DNA from: Blattamonas nauphoetae
Taxonomy: Eukaryota; Preaxostyla; Oxymonadida
Direction of reading: 5' to 3'
Length of the DNA stretch: 64,000 nt
Assembly: GCA_033064195.1 (NCBI GenBank)
Contig: JARBJD010000139.1
Location: 119,215-183,214 of the forward strand
Positions 11,201-18,324 of this stretch are shown here, piece by piece. Position numbers and translations under genes: made by a program. The first letter of the stretch is position 1, and each line of letters starts with the position of its first letter. A model generated the notes under the pieces. It was not told where the DNA came from. It did not search any database and was given only the letters and a program-made list of their open reading frames with translations.

Positions 11201-13224
11201 ATTCGTCGTCGCTGACACGGGATGAAGGAGTGTTTGAGAACAGAGGAGGGTTTCTCGCGTTGGAGAAAGTGAATGTGAGCTGTTCGACAGAAATCGGGAG
11301 TATGGTTGTGAAATTAAGTGGAGGGACACTGACACTGACGAACACAACTTTCGTCTCTCTCTCCTCATCGTGTCATCTGATCTCGCTTTCTTCATTCGAT
11401 TCAGCTCAGCTGGAGCATGTTACTGTGTCGGACTGGAAAGGATTGACATTTCTGACAGCTTCAAATGGCAAGTCGTCGATGACACTGAACAGCTGCTTCA
11501 TCGATGGAGTTGTGGGCAGCGAAGAATCAAATCGAGAAGATCTGTGCAGCTGGGACAGTGGAATGATAAAACTGACGAACACTTCAACGAAAGTGTTTGG
11601 GACAACATTCACTCAGCTCCCGACGGGGGCATTGGTTGTGGATGGAGGATCGCTCTCGCTCCACACAAGTGCCTTTGAAGACAACTCTGCGCGCCATTCG
11701 TCGTTCCCATCGTTCTGCAGAAATATTGCTTGCTCGAACCACTCGAGAATCGAGATTCTGAGCTTGTCTGGTGGAGACGGTTTCAAAGAAGGGTCGTCAT
11801 CTTGGATATCATCCTCCAGTTGCACGCTCATCAGTCCAGTTCTGAATGTGGACGCTCCTCTGTTCATCCCGACTCTCTCCGAACAGAATTGTTCTTCTTC
11901 GAAAGATCGGAAAACAGGTGTATTCACAATCAACATGGAAGGAACTCAACTGATTCCATGTTCGCTCTTCCTTGAGATCTTCTCGAAAGGGAACGAATCA
12001 GACTCCGCTCTTGTCGACCTCTCATCTGTGTCGACGACATTCTGGAACGAAACGCATCTGAACCTCACGCTGAGATTAGCCGCACATCTTTCGGGACTGA
12101 CAGAAGCGAATGAATGGCGAGGCCGTCTGAAGTATGGAAATGGATTGGTGACTTCCGACTTCCTTGTGAAGGTCACTGCAGCATCAGAAAAGAAAGCACA
12201 AACGAAAGAAATGATGAAAACGATGATTCCAATCATTGTCGGAGTTGCAGTGACTCTCCTCCTGATTTTACTCCTCGTGGTTGTTCTCCTCTGTCGACGC
12301 CACAAGAAAGCGAAAGCGAACAAGGATGCTGAACAGGAGACAGAAGAACTGAACCAAGTTGAGATCAAGATTGAGGAGTTCGGAGACAATCACTTCGACC
12401 AGTCAGTCAACATGCTCAAAGCCAACAGCGCCCTCACATTCTCCGACAACGACTTTTGCTCGACGGACGAAGAGAGGAAGCTGCCGACAGCCTCGATTGT
12501 CCCTCTCCTCGAACTGGAAGAACAACCAGAAACAAGCCAAGCAATGAAAGCAATAGCCATTCGTGATGAGAAAGTTGGAGAAGTGTCTGTTGTTGTCAGA
12601 GAGACACTTTATCACAGACTCCACAGCCACCAAAACACTCTCAATCCGACACCGATTGACAAGACAGCAGTAAAGCAGAAGATCACGCGTGGATTGGCCC
12701 GTCTTGCAGGAGAGAAGCCGCACTCGGCAATCCTGTCGAAGCTGACATCACACTGGGTACTGTTTGATGCAAACGACAACGTCTTCTTCCGACTCGACAC
12801 TCCCAAAGACGTCGCCACAATATCGCAACCTCCGATCGAAGGCGGAGAGAAGGCGGATGTGAAACAGAACGAGGAGCAGCGGTGGGTTCCGCCGGAAGAG
12901 GCTGATGGAAAGGAGATTGTGGATGTAAGCCATGGGACGGTTTTTCGGCTCGGCCTTGTCTTGTGGGAAATTGAGACTGGTCTTGTGCCCTTCGGGGAAA
13001 TCGATGCGATCAACGCTCAGCGACAACTGGGAAGTGGGATCCTTCCCAAAATGGATCGCGTATCTCCCGAAATGGCAGAACTGATGGAAAACTGCCTCCA
13101 AATTGATCCTCTGAAGCGACCCACACTGGCGAGCATTTCACGACGCTTCAACGGGAAGACAAAAGACGACCCGGCGGAGACGGAGAAGAAATCAGATGGA
13201 GACAACATCATCTTGCATCGTTGA
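2284..13224 (+). CDS. Giant secreted beta-helix surface receptor with TM segment and C-terminal pseudokinase
   Basis: Single open frame of about 3,650 codons. An in-frame ATG at 2254 exists, but the ATG at 2284 directly starts a hydrophobic signal peptide (MKFLTLVFYTLAYSSS), so I prefer it. The ectodomain is Ser/Thr-rich with short repeated strands (SxxxSxCxFxxCSS) typical of right-handed beta-helix/Pmp-like folds. A Cys module of the form CG-x5-PCSSL recurs near 4.2, 6.15 (variant), 7.05, 7.8, 8.55, 9.3, 10.1 and 10.95 kb. A membrane-proximal domain (GTQLIPCSLFLEIF ... NEWRGRL, about 11.93-12.15 kb) precedes a transmembrane helix at about 12.22-12.29 kb followed by basic CRRHKK. The cytoplasmic end (about 12.58-13.15 kb) resembles a tyrosine/TKL kinase C-lobe: RWVPPE, VFRLGLVLWEIETGLVPF and CLQIDPLKRPTL. 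It has no HRD or DFG motif and no recognisable N-lobe. It probably acts as a surface receptor or adhesin with a non-catalytic signalling tail. Confidence 0.85.
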   Translation: MKFLTLVFYTLAYSSSPHAIHQKSETKSLSKLFDSHLSQDNHFSVSEISIQLGNDVYFGLKLQILSQQLSLVGSKTTTILPLQGPEEDTQATLSTSSTSKSLRSSIFVVENSTVHISSVRFNQPTQNHIGASKSNHITTPTTVYSAIIMDSVAILSNSSFEVRCGVSPLLVMPSSSPTSTASSSVVILSCCLRNMDNLLGSFCLVSDSDSDSLRVDVSISGIDLHSSHFVGSHGLACSTESNQHSIFGRSALSDSQISNVTSSNSETLPTTTMDQLMRRSDMFHVDNALYGTVTASLTTSASSLCLNSSALECHNYQSQTVQNQEKTTFTVQSAADRSKYSAQTDAHLFENCIFETASPSAAFSIIEKTNVKDSFKIIGCDFKVSFGSLFVGAVKLGAETGAFPLFLLDSSSLTFSSSGVPTSNSQLTLSYSFNVHLISSKFTTPSTQQTSNARSLVCPKSLVFTTFSNCIFERQSTSVYGSCFAVSDSTSVDFWTSCKFSNCEAGTFGGVAYLCNSMSTICHCEFSSNTAQLRGGALLLYYVTFVDLIDCHFRDNVAKEVYSEKNPNLTHYRGNDISLRDSSAAKVFSTTVGCTSTSSSPKIGYYVSETGNGNLTTEDSILPNPTTTSLPKAAGEWWVKIGGSGTDCTTSSPCSTLSDAIAASQGTAGFNLVHVDSGVFILTETTLLHSVEFQGMGWDVNSTTFSQIKTAGMRVSGSGNVSLTSLSLRPSSSSATLVSLDSATAKFRLSNVWVEQIADHTVALFSFSTGSATFELSVLNTISLTQTAAISISGSATFSVRRCWFMEISRKSGNGGSVIDSSTNGLVSIVDSDFGRCSSSGRAGCCDFTSSGSSSQVHLPSTYFSNNLANQSTSSPLTSFGNDMAFFGFSSSNINLGTARSISTQPHCLTDGSSSSFDAMSLWYYEYAFGFPVESRIVRGKPSSFFTSFNNLMDTLSATNDVLLITFSTPQYGPLKTITLVNKQFSFRFGHLTLNLNGNEEIRLKGKSFLRIGEGSFTVPYSIQHCPFVVQDSSQLVFYLSPITFTSSQHADSFIRNSGGTITLQDAKITKTGLDFGSHSFIESTGGTVIFASMHFFWITSSSDGAVLNAKGTTLTSTLSCFEKCSARNGGALAIEVSNSATATITHASSSTFATTFTNCRAIGADGTLENPTGKGGAIFVHGSTTNSNPLKFFSSSSNDARFEHNFGEGNDVFVTSSVFAGKTLSQISSFGGGSHSLNFRVVVEGLGIDDNEKDEIQNKLLPSPKVSVNGSELDLYGNPRGKDEIACKWTSSFCATLGYGIKFLTQKGVDGSAIPETIQFLHNTTYTEKIVIVSDQDVTVTGTSAKSPAQADILRSLVEIDEAMSVGSFLFQVHNKAKLKVTNLDIKSKAGCGVFELLGDGKGLELSDIAVISKEDVTHSCSLVKTASGPVMLSKCIFNTTRDSTKPAIFTAPIIAISAGSESLSLLSTTFSKLQTTTCPLLDLSTEGTITFTSVSIPDSSRSDSNGTLVLVRSPRLPHTISPLLWPDFNTVSTPLLQFLVQDTSLASDHLFFESSLLFYLLLPAGDVHAGGSFGEDGFESIHPNCGSDRLRCSSLDSAFRSASARLISTVLVEGPLTFEDAFSVSTLLTMNSSSSTVQTVTQTSDGWIEVDGPSASLDLTSLLFVLSSSSEASCLFSVPQGTLSLTSCEIRVIDSTATLGPNLVRMIDIGSKGVLSLTATMITSLTFTHTTAVTLIHLSLGSQFSMSSDCVVSSILSNGTGSIVFIETADITATSSSPPFSFLKSTLTVPTNRQFTELERKLFVGKEGGKEESLLWSWFPHSDTEEKIFVASEGMDLNNCGLIALPCSSFEKAFQKQKSGTTNLLLNTSSVLSKTLTPTFSSFAITSYTSLSRQSLSVTSSGSFSLTTHSLSIDSVDFEKALGNEKIASSLFVLTESSCLSLTDVSFSSLSTSDSQSLIRSSSSGKIKLHTVSFSHCNEESSEKGRVIHISKDSFSTGDVVMKAVSFVITAGNDGTDVFLVGAGIENVVTEESFEGTFGNEEDVTLLKLIQLLGEDQTTPEHSGPLAYFVFGHSDGDVAVDSSFFDHAKCGKEKLPCSSLSHGWSQLKDSSSVVISSPAILNLPLTSTQTSQTLKSKSSALSVAVAESGSFTVSADTTLSLSSLNFSWVALSSSSSSFISLSSTASLSVTSCSFSAFSSSCSGSVLSGSVGEGCSVEFTASRFESCSSTNSDGSGVLDLALLSETSSFLLSADSSFKNCVSMGVKSNFLLLSHPTLNQTVLENSLKLSWTKDSSTATQFVGQEGTFLPLVPLYLYFTQMASTGYLNPGWSDTSVCGFSVYPCKTLPSLWKRFGEKTDVTIEVGGDVEQVEPMELNKNMILNGGEHTLMINERETKKNTDSGLFGVSMEAEINSIDVQIEALTSGSLFECSSSSSLTLIDSSVTQLVASIAGCLFCVKEGASLFVTNTSFSSVSSTHSLAGVIVASVLEGCSFKLDNLSFSSCSCSGRSSCVWMELVNTTSSPSFDYSMTDLKFVETSAHTQNSAEQTTGIDVYLLGNNLDSIILADLWEGSWDPLKERSIWADDSKSGVNCSILPYLVDIAETVEVDESGWPFLKCGHFFLFCETLHFGLGRMKSANLESMTIINSAPLLTTLDAKGVFSIVGKTALSELSLSENGRIEVVREEPTTESHLTLDTLSLLFSSTRLSSSFISSTQCSLSLLACSLSSTSESVLSIPLIEMSDGSLNLKDVISSSIRTTTSLFSTSSSVMIESCSFEQVSRSSDGPSILEASVSDTHHVSMKNTKMGGRLSNGKTHWVLLRGVDPESEKEESWAGTFNVSCALSSVMIERDMSTLPFNSKYNPFSLLYCFHGRTAGEIAVETTSTSVDHPLCGNVKLPCRTVDTGFGLTKEGTVKISGIGELSSQMEFDGIDVAVRSLRHSGTLLVVGKGQIVNGEANGLDSLTISELDVNLDSSSLTRDEGVFENRGGFLALEKVNVSCSTEIGSMVVKLSGGTLTLTNTTFVSLSSSCHLISLSSFDSAQLEHVTVSDWKGLTFLTASNGKSSMTLNSCFIDGVVGSEESNREDLCSWDSGMIKLTNTSTKVFGTTFTQLPTGALVVDGGSLSLHTSAFEDNSARHSSFPSFCRNIACSNHSRIEILSLSGGDGFKEGSSSWISSSSCTLISPVLNVDAPLFIPTLSEQNCSSSKDRKTGVFTINMEGTQLIPCSLFLEIFSKGNESDSALVDLSSVSTTFWNETHLNLTLRLAAHLSGLTEANEWRGRLKYGNGLVTSDFLVKVTAASEKKAQTKEMMKTMIPIIVGVAVTLLLILLLVVVLLCRRHKKAKANKDAEQETEELNQVEIKIEEFGDNHFDQSVNMLKANSALTFSDNDFCSTDEERKLPTASIVPLLELEEQPETSQAMKAIAIRDEKVGEVSVVVRETLYHRLHSHQNTLNPTPIDKTAVKQKITRGLARLAGEKPHSAILSKLTSHWVLFDANDNVFFRLDTPKDVATISQPPIEGGEKADVKQNEEQRWVPPEEADGKEIVDVSHGTVFRLGLVLWEIETGLVPFGEIDAINAQRQLGSGILPKMDRVSPEMAELMENCLQIDPLKRPTLASISRRFNGKTKDDPAETEKKSDGDNIILHR
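12580..13150 (+). other. Pseudokinase domain of the giant receptor
   Basis: The domain runs from about residue 3444 of the longest reading to near the end of the receptor. Subdomain VIII-like RWVPPE, subdomain IX-like VFRLGLVLWEIETG and subdomain XI-like DPLKRPTL support kinase ancestry. The catalytic-loop position reads LTSHWVLFDANDN where an active kinase would have HRDxxxxN, and the following DFG position reads VFFRLD. The usual glycine loop and VAIK lysine are also absent. It is therefore most likely catalytically inactive. The same layout occurs in the second receptor near 43.35-43.95 kb, so the loss is shared by the family and not a defect of one copy. Confidence 0.72.
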
Positions 13225-14023
13225 CAAGCATCAACTCACGTTCTCGTCATTTGATTTCACCTTATCCATTCACCACTTGACCTCACCAAGCCAATCTATC
13301 CTCTCTCGAGAAGAGAAACGAGCTTCCACAAGATCACACGTGTGTGATTCTTTCTGTTCTCCACTAACAAACGAGACCACACAAGAATTGCAGAACTCAC
13401 CGACACTTTGGCCTTTCCACATCACAATTTGTAGTTGAACAGCGAATGTACATAATGTACTAGTGTCACAAACAAAATGCACTATTTCACTTCATGCTTC
13501 TTCATTCTCATTTCCACAGCTTTCTTGTTTTCACATCACTCTGACTCTTCTCATATCTGGCACTTCATCGACTCTCATTTCACATGTCAACATATCGTTT
13601 CTGTCTGATCATCCCTTCTTCGTATTCTTCTTTCGACGATCTGTGTTTGACAGGTCGCTTTTGGACGAGATTCTGACAAGGAGGTTCCTTGGTACCGTCT
13701 CATTCATTCATTTCGCTCATCGAACGTACACCCACTTCTCCACATCATTCATCCATATCACGGAATCACAAACTCTTTCTTTCTCAAAACAGTCCCATTT
13801 CCGAAGAGGGTGATGATGAATGAAGGAAGTTCAGATGAATGCGACGAACGAACTAACGATTGTGAATTTGAAGTCTGAAAGAAGGGAATAGAACATTCAT
13901 TTCCACACAGAAAAAAGTAGAAAAGGGCGAATTAAGGTTGAGACAGGGGCTTGTTTAGATTCTGGTGAAGGTCAAGAGTGAAGTGAGAGTTTGGCTTGTT
14001 TCGTTTTCAGTTCTTGTCTGTAT
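13225..14023. other. Intergenic stretch, no gene supported
   Basis: This spacer lies between the convergent receptor gene and the minus-strand helical-repeat gene. Short open frames here lack domain features. The region is AT-richer than the flanking genes and pyrimidine-rich on the plus strand. I see no RNA gene or repeat. Confidence 0.45.
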
Positions 14024-15040
14024 CTACACAAGTTCTGGGATGTTCATTCCAAGCATCTGGTTCCATTCAATCGAATGTCTTGAGATACGCCAACCCCACT
14101 GTGTGTCTGTATTGTTCAGCAGCCTTTGTTCGATCACATCGCCGAAGCCCTCCTTTCTCAGCGAACAAAAGTGTTCAGTTCCCGATCGTCGGACAGTCCC
14201 TCCTTCTTCGTTCCAGGCTCGCTGGAAATAGGCCATCCTCGCAAGAAATCTCCAAATTGAGGCTTCATCCTCGAATATGGTGCAACAGCTCGTGACTGTG
14301 TGAGAGATGGGAAGAGACGCAACATAATCCATTGTCGGTGGATAGGACGGAGAGATGTGGTAGAAGCGAGAGAGCAGATTCAAGAAATCATACGAAAGGA
14401 TGCCGTCCACGAAAGAATGGTGATTGGCACACAGATGGCGCAGATATTCCTCAAACGGGACGAGAACCTGTTTGAGTACTGTTTCGTAAACGGCTTGTTT
14501 TTCCTTTGGATCTGTTATATTGACATTGACCAATCCTTCATGACAAGCGAACCATTGAGCTGAATCGAAGAAATTGATCAGAGGAATGTGAATTTTTTGA
14601 GCTTCTGCGAATGAGATAGTTGAAGGATTGAGAGAAGAGACGAGCTTAGGAATCAGATCAGCTCTCACGAGTTTCAGGAGGAGTGACGCCGAGCAGTGTC
14701 CGAAGAGATCTGTGAGTCTGTAAACTGATGCATTGAGAATCGGTTGATTGGTTGATGCAAGGGGAACAACGATTGAATTCAGAAATTCTTTCACGGATTC
14801 ATCCAAAGAGGATGGAATAAGGTCGATGACGTACCGATCGACGAGATCAGAATCTCGGGTAAGATGGAGATGATGTGTTAGAAAAGACACCGCTTTCATT
14901 TCTAAAGTGTCAGGAAATGGATGTTCGTTCTGTATCAGACGCGCTAGAGAGCGTAAGATGGACAATTGGTCGGATGGTGACTCCAGATTTCTTCCATCCC
15001 ACGAAATGAAACCTACATGAATTAAACTCCGACGAAACAC
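14024..15040 (-). CDS. Helical-repeat (ARM/HEAT-like) protein of an expanded oxymonad family
   Basis: The frame of about 338 codons is Leu-rich and helical throughout, with repeated hydrophobic patterns such as ASVYRLTDLFGHCSASLLLKL. From memory (unverified), its phrases match a very large multi-copy family of hypothetical proteins in Blattamonas; that family shares the order of a start near SWD, a middle LVRADLIPKLVSSLNP-like block and a C-terminal block like NQMLGMNIPEL. The true 5' end is uncertain: coding likeness begins at about 15016, just after a CATGTAG that could be an intron acceptor, so a short first exon may lie farther upstream. The 5' end points away from the divergent surface-protein gene at 15208. 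The function is unknown; a protein-protein scaffold is an inference from the repeat-like helices. Confidence 0.6.
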   Translation of the reverse strand: MFRRSLIHVGFISWDGRNLESPSDQLSILRSLARLIQNEHPFPDTLEMKAVSFLTHHLHLTRDSDLVDRYVIDLIPSSLDESVKEFLNSIVVPLASTNQPILNASVYRLTDLFGHCSASLLLKLVRADLIPKLVSSLNPSTISFAEAQKIHIPLINFFDSAQWFACHEGLVNVNITDPKEKQAVYETVLKQVLVPFEEYLRHLCANHHSFVDGILSYDFLNLLSRFYHISPSYPPTMDYVASLPISHTVTSCCTIFEDEASIWRFLARMAYFQRAWNEEGGTVRRSGTEHFCSLRKEGFGDVIEQRLLNNTDTQWGWRISRHSIEWNQMLGMNIPELV

Positions 15041-15207
15041 AAACTGTTATGAGAATCCTCTGACGAGATGTTTGCTGGAGAGCTGACTTCACACATGCTT
15101 GGACAGATAGTGTTCGAATCGAAGTTTCGACAAAGAAAGGGAACGATCTCTTTCCATTCATTTCTACCTCCCAGACTTAGATATCGACTATCACTGGTTC
15201 GACTCAT

Positions 15208-17056
15208 GGTTGCTCTATCGCTCCTCCTCTGCTTCCTTCAAACATTGTTTGCCGTGACTTCTGGAACAACCTTTCCAACAAATCTACATTCACTACTGGA
15301 AACCATCTCAACCACTCCAAATCCAAATTCGAATAAAATTCAACTAACTTCGCTTCCAGAAGGAACATATGTTGGAAACAACATCGAAGTTATGAGTAAA
15401 TATCTCAAATTGTCTGGAGAACGATCAGAACAACGACAATCTCCAGGAGCACATATTATCCCGCAATCTGTGCCAAAAAGAAGCTCAAATGAAGAAAAGA
15501 TTTCCGTACACATTAATGAGAAATACATGTTCTCATTGGCGAATTCAACAGTCTTTTTGAAATCGATCCACTATTCGCTGATTGACAATTCACGTAACCC
15601 AAAACAGGAGAAGAACACTGCACGTGCGACAAGACTAGCAATTGTTTCAAACAGCATTCTGACGATATCTGAAAGTGCGGTCGAAGTCTCGTCGTGTCAA
15701 AGTCCATTTCTGATATCTCAATCAATAATCGATGAATCAGGGACAGAATCGTCAGTTGTGATGAGGAAATGCTCGATCTGGAATAATGTTTGGGAGATGC
15801 GTGGTATTGTTGAATCAGTGGCATTTCCAGCTTTTGGACGTCCGGTTTCAGTGTCGATTGTTGGATGCTCATTCGACTCATCGACAATTCTCGGAACAGA
15901 CGGGATTGGCCTCTCTCTGACACGAACAGCTCGAAAGAATGCAGAAGAAGTGGGAATAATCTCACCATCGCTGATTGGTTGCTCGCTTGTGAACATGAGT
16001 TCGATTGGCTCGTCCCGCCAGCCACATATGTCGCATTTGAACCAGAAGATGTTGGGATGTGATGTGTCATTGACAAGCTCGCATCTGGCAGGATCGACGA
16101 TTCGGGATGTGAACAATGGAGGCTCAGTTTTGTGCTCAAATTCTTCATTCTCCTCCTTCCTCTCCTCTCCTAACACCGACGCTCCATCCATCACTTACCC
16201 CAATAGAACTTCCACTCCATTCTTTGATAATGGTACCGAATATTTCTTCAACAAATACAGCGGCAACCACGAAACTTCAGCCATTTTCTCGCACTGCCAC
16301 TTCATCGGAGGGCAATACCCCACAAATGTCCACCTGCTCACATTCAACGAATATAACGGTGCGGTGTCCATCCTCTCCTGCCGGTTCGCCAACCATGTCT
16401 ACGAGAGCGGTTCTCGCTACGGTAGTAGTGAATATGGAGGAGCCGTGTTCATCCAACAAAAAGAGAGCACAGACTGCGGACCAGTCATTGTGGAAGATTC
16501 AAACTTCACAAATCTCACAGCCAGCATTCAAGCAACAGGGACGGGAACAAGTGGTCTGAACCTGGTGCATCAATTTTGTCGTATAGAGTGCTCCACACCT
16601 TCATCTCCTCCTCATGTGATCTCGCTACAATCACCAATCTTGCATTCGACACTTGTTCTATTCGAGTGCTTAGACGATTTCAGCATTCTCTTCAATGAGA
16701 CAGGACGGAAGCACATTTGTCGAGTCGTTCTTCCTAATCTCGTGTTTGTTCTTCTTGTTCTGTCTTCCTCTCCATCTCCCAGTTCTCCCATCCCAGCATT
16801 TCGAAATGCGGCCCTGGTGCTTCTGTCGAAAGTGTGTGAGATGGCCAATTGTGGAATGGTTGTGGACTTGTGCCGATTTGGAGTTGTGGAGTGTGTGATT
16901 GCGGGAGTCGAGGCGAGTTCGAGTTTGGAGGAGTACGAAATTGGAGTCTCGATTTTGGGATCGATTCTGCAAACTCTCACTTTCTCCGACTCAATCGACG
17001 AGATGGCCTCGTTTGACTTCTCCGCACTTTTGGACCAGTTTGAGGGGATTCAGTGA
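15208..17056 (+). CDS. Surface beta-helix N-terminus fused to a helical-repeat C-terminus (chimera)
   Basis: The open frame reaches back to 15068, but the ATG at 15208 starts a clear signal peptide (MVALSLLLCFLQTLFAVTSG), so I choose it. To about 16595 the protein matches the N-terminal region of the window's other surface proteins: VEVSSCQSPFLIS, DGIGLSLT, and CRF/CHF-type Cys strands. After about 16600 the composition changes to Leu/Val-rich helices (HSTLVLFECLDDFSILF, YEIGVSILGSILQTLTF) that look like the C-terminal part of a helical-repeat family. The frame then stops at 17054-17056, and the same frame carries further helical-repeat-like sequence downstream. The product would be secreted but without membrane anchor or kinase tail. 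It could be a new chimeric gene, a pseudogene or an assembly join. Confidence 0.55.
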
Positions 17057-17935
17057 AATGGATGATGGTTGACAAAAATGAACGAACTCTTCCAGCCAAT
17101 TTGGGAGGTTCAGAGAGAGAGGGAACATGGAGAGAACGAGGAGGAGGGAGAAGAGAGGGAGGAGGATCGGGAACGACACGAGCGAGTTGTGAGAGTGACT
17201 AGGCTGATTCTGAGAAAGATGGGAGTGAGATGGGACGAAGAGGGAAGGAGGAGAAAAGAAGCGAGGTGGGAAATGTGCATTGCATCTGGTCACCCCCTGA
17301 GTTAGAGAACCATTTTTGTGAAATGAGGGCTTGTTAATGAAATTGGGACACCACGATCCTCTGTTTCGAACAACCTTTTCTCCATTGAGCTTTGATCCAA
17401 TTCGACAAAACCAATATTGAGAGTATGTGAGACGAACTGAACGATACAAAAAGGGAAAAATGCCCTTGGAATGATTTGATGGATTCAGATCAATCCCCAT
17501 ACTTTCGTCCTGACCACATCAAATCCTGATTTCATTCCAAGGGCATTTTTCCCTTTTTTGTATCGTTCAGTTCGTCTCACATACTCTCAATATTGGTTTT
17601 TTGTCGAATTGGATCAAATAAAGTCCTTTCAATGGAGAAAAGGTTGTTCGAAACAGAGGATCGTGGTGTCCCAATTTCATTAACAAGCCCTCATTTCACC
17701 AAAATGGTTCTCTAACTTTGTTTATAATGTGAAGTGGAATCTAGTAAATGGGGTGACCATACCCGAGATTGGTATGCATTCGACTCGCTCAAATGTTGTC
17801 GGAAGGAGGAGAAGGGAGAAGAGGAGTGGAAGAAGAGGAGGAGGCAGTTATGGTGGAAGTGGCGAGGACAAGCAGAGTGAGGAAGGGATTGGCGGGAAGG
17901 CTGCTTGGACTGATGGATGTACGTGACGGAGTGCT
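16600..17935 (+). pseudogene. Decayed 3' part of a helical-repeat gene, split by a foldback transposon
   Basis: Helical-repeat coding likeness runs in one frame from about 16600, across two in-frame TGA codons (17054-17056 and 17063-17065), into a charged coiled-coil stretch (WEVQREREHGENEEEGEER, from about 17108). It meets a transposon at 17282. On the other side, after the second copy of TGCATT at 17775-17780, coding resumes one frame over: CIRLAQMLSEGGEG, an acidic run, then GLMDVRDGVLS ending in TGA near 17935. The TGCATT copies and the frame arithmetic (493 + 6 bases) show that both sides were once continuous. The 5' part of this gene is missing and has been replaced by surface-protein sequence. 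Confidence 0.55.
17282..17774. mobile_element. Foldback (MITE-like) DNA transposon, 493 bp, TGCATT target duplication
   Basis: The element is nearly all two inverted arms: the left arm is about 17287-17495 and the right arm about 17545-17759, with a short centre. The arms match closely except for a few small indels, including a roughly 30-base block present only near the right end. Both arms carry TGGTCACCCC near their outer ends. The direct repeat TGCATT flanks the element at 17276-17281 and 17775-17780. Taking out the element plus one repeat rejoins the helical-repeat reading frame exactly. There is no transposase, so it is non-autonomous. A 6-bp duplication does not by itself fix the superfamily, and I leave it unclassified. 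Confidence 0.8.
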
Positions 17936-18324
17936 GAGCTGACTCGGCTGGCTGGTGCGATGGGACAGTCTCTCTGAGACTGGTGGTCTCATCATTTTGG
18001 CGATTCTGGACGTCTTCTTGGTTTTCTCCGGTGTGTGGAACTCAGAATCACTCCCCGACTCTTTCTTCTGCCATAATTCACATCTATCCATGGTCAGTCT
18101 TCGTTTTTCTGTTTTTTTTGAAATGAACAGTGTCATCGCCACTTTGACCACCTCATCGAAGGTTGGGATAATCGTGGAGTCTCCTTCGATCTGTTTATTC
18201 TTCACGCAAGCCGAATTCTGTGATTACTGTCGTGAGATGAAAATGATGAATGAAATGACATGAATAATGAACGTGTTAAGGACGTTTGTGTTCGATGAAG
18301 ACGAGCGGGAGGGAATAAGCAGCA
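17936..18324. other. Short region between two gene remnants
   Basis: The first part, to about 18110, still reads like the tail of the helical-repeat family (WLGWLVRWDSLSETGGLIILAILDVF in segments) beyond the TGA near 17935, so the remnant may extend that far. The rest, to 18324, has no feature that I can support. Confidence 0.35.
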
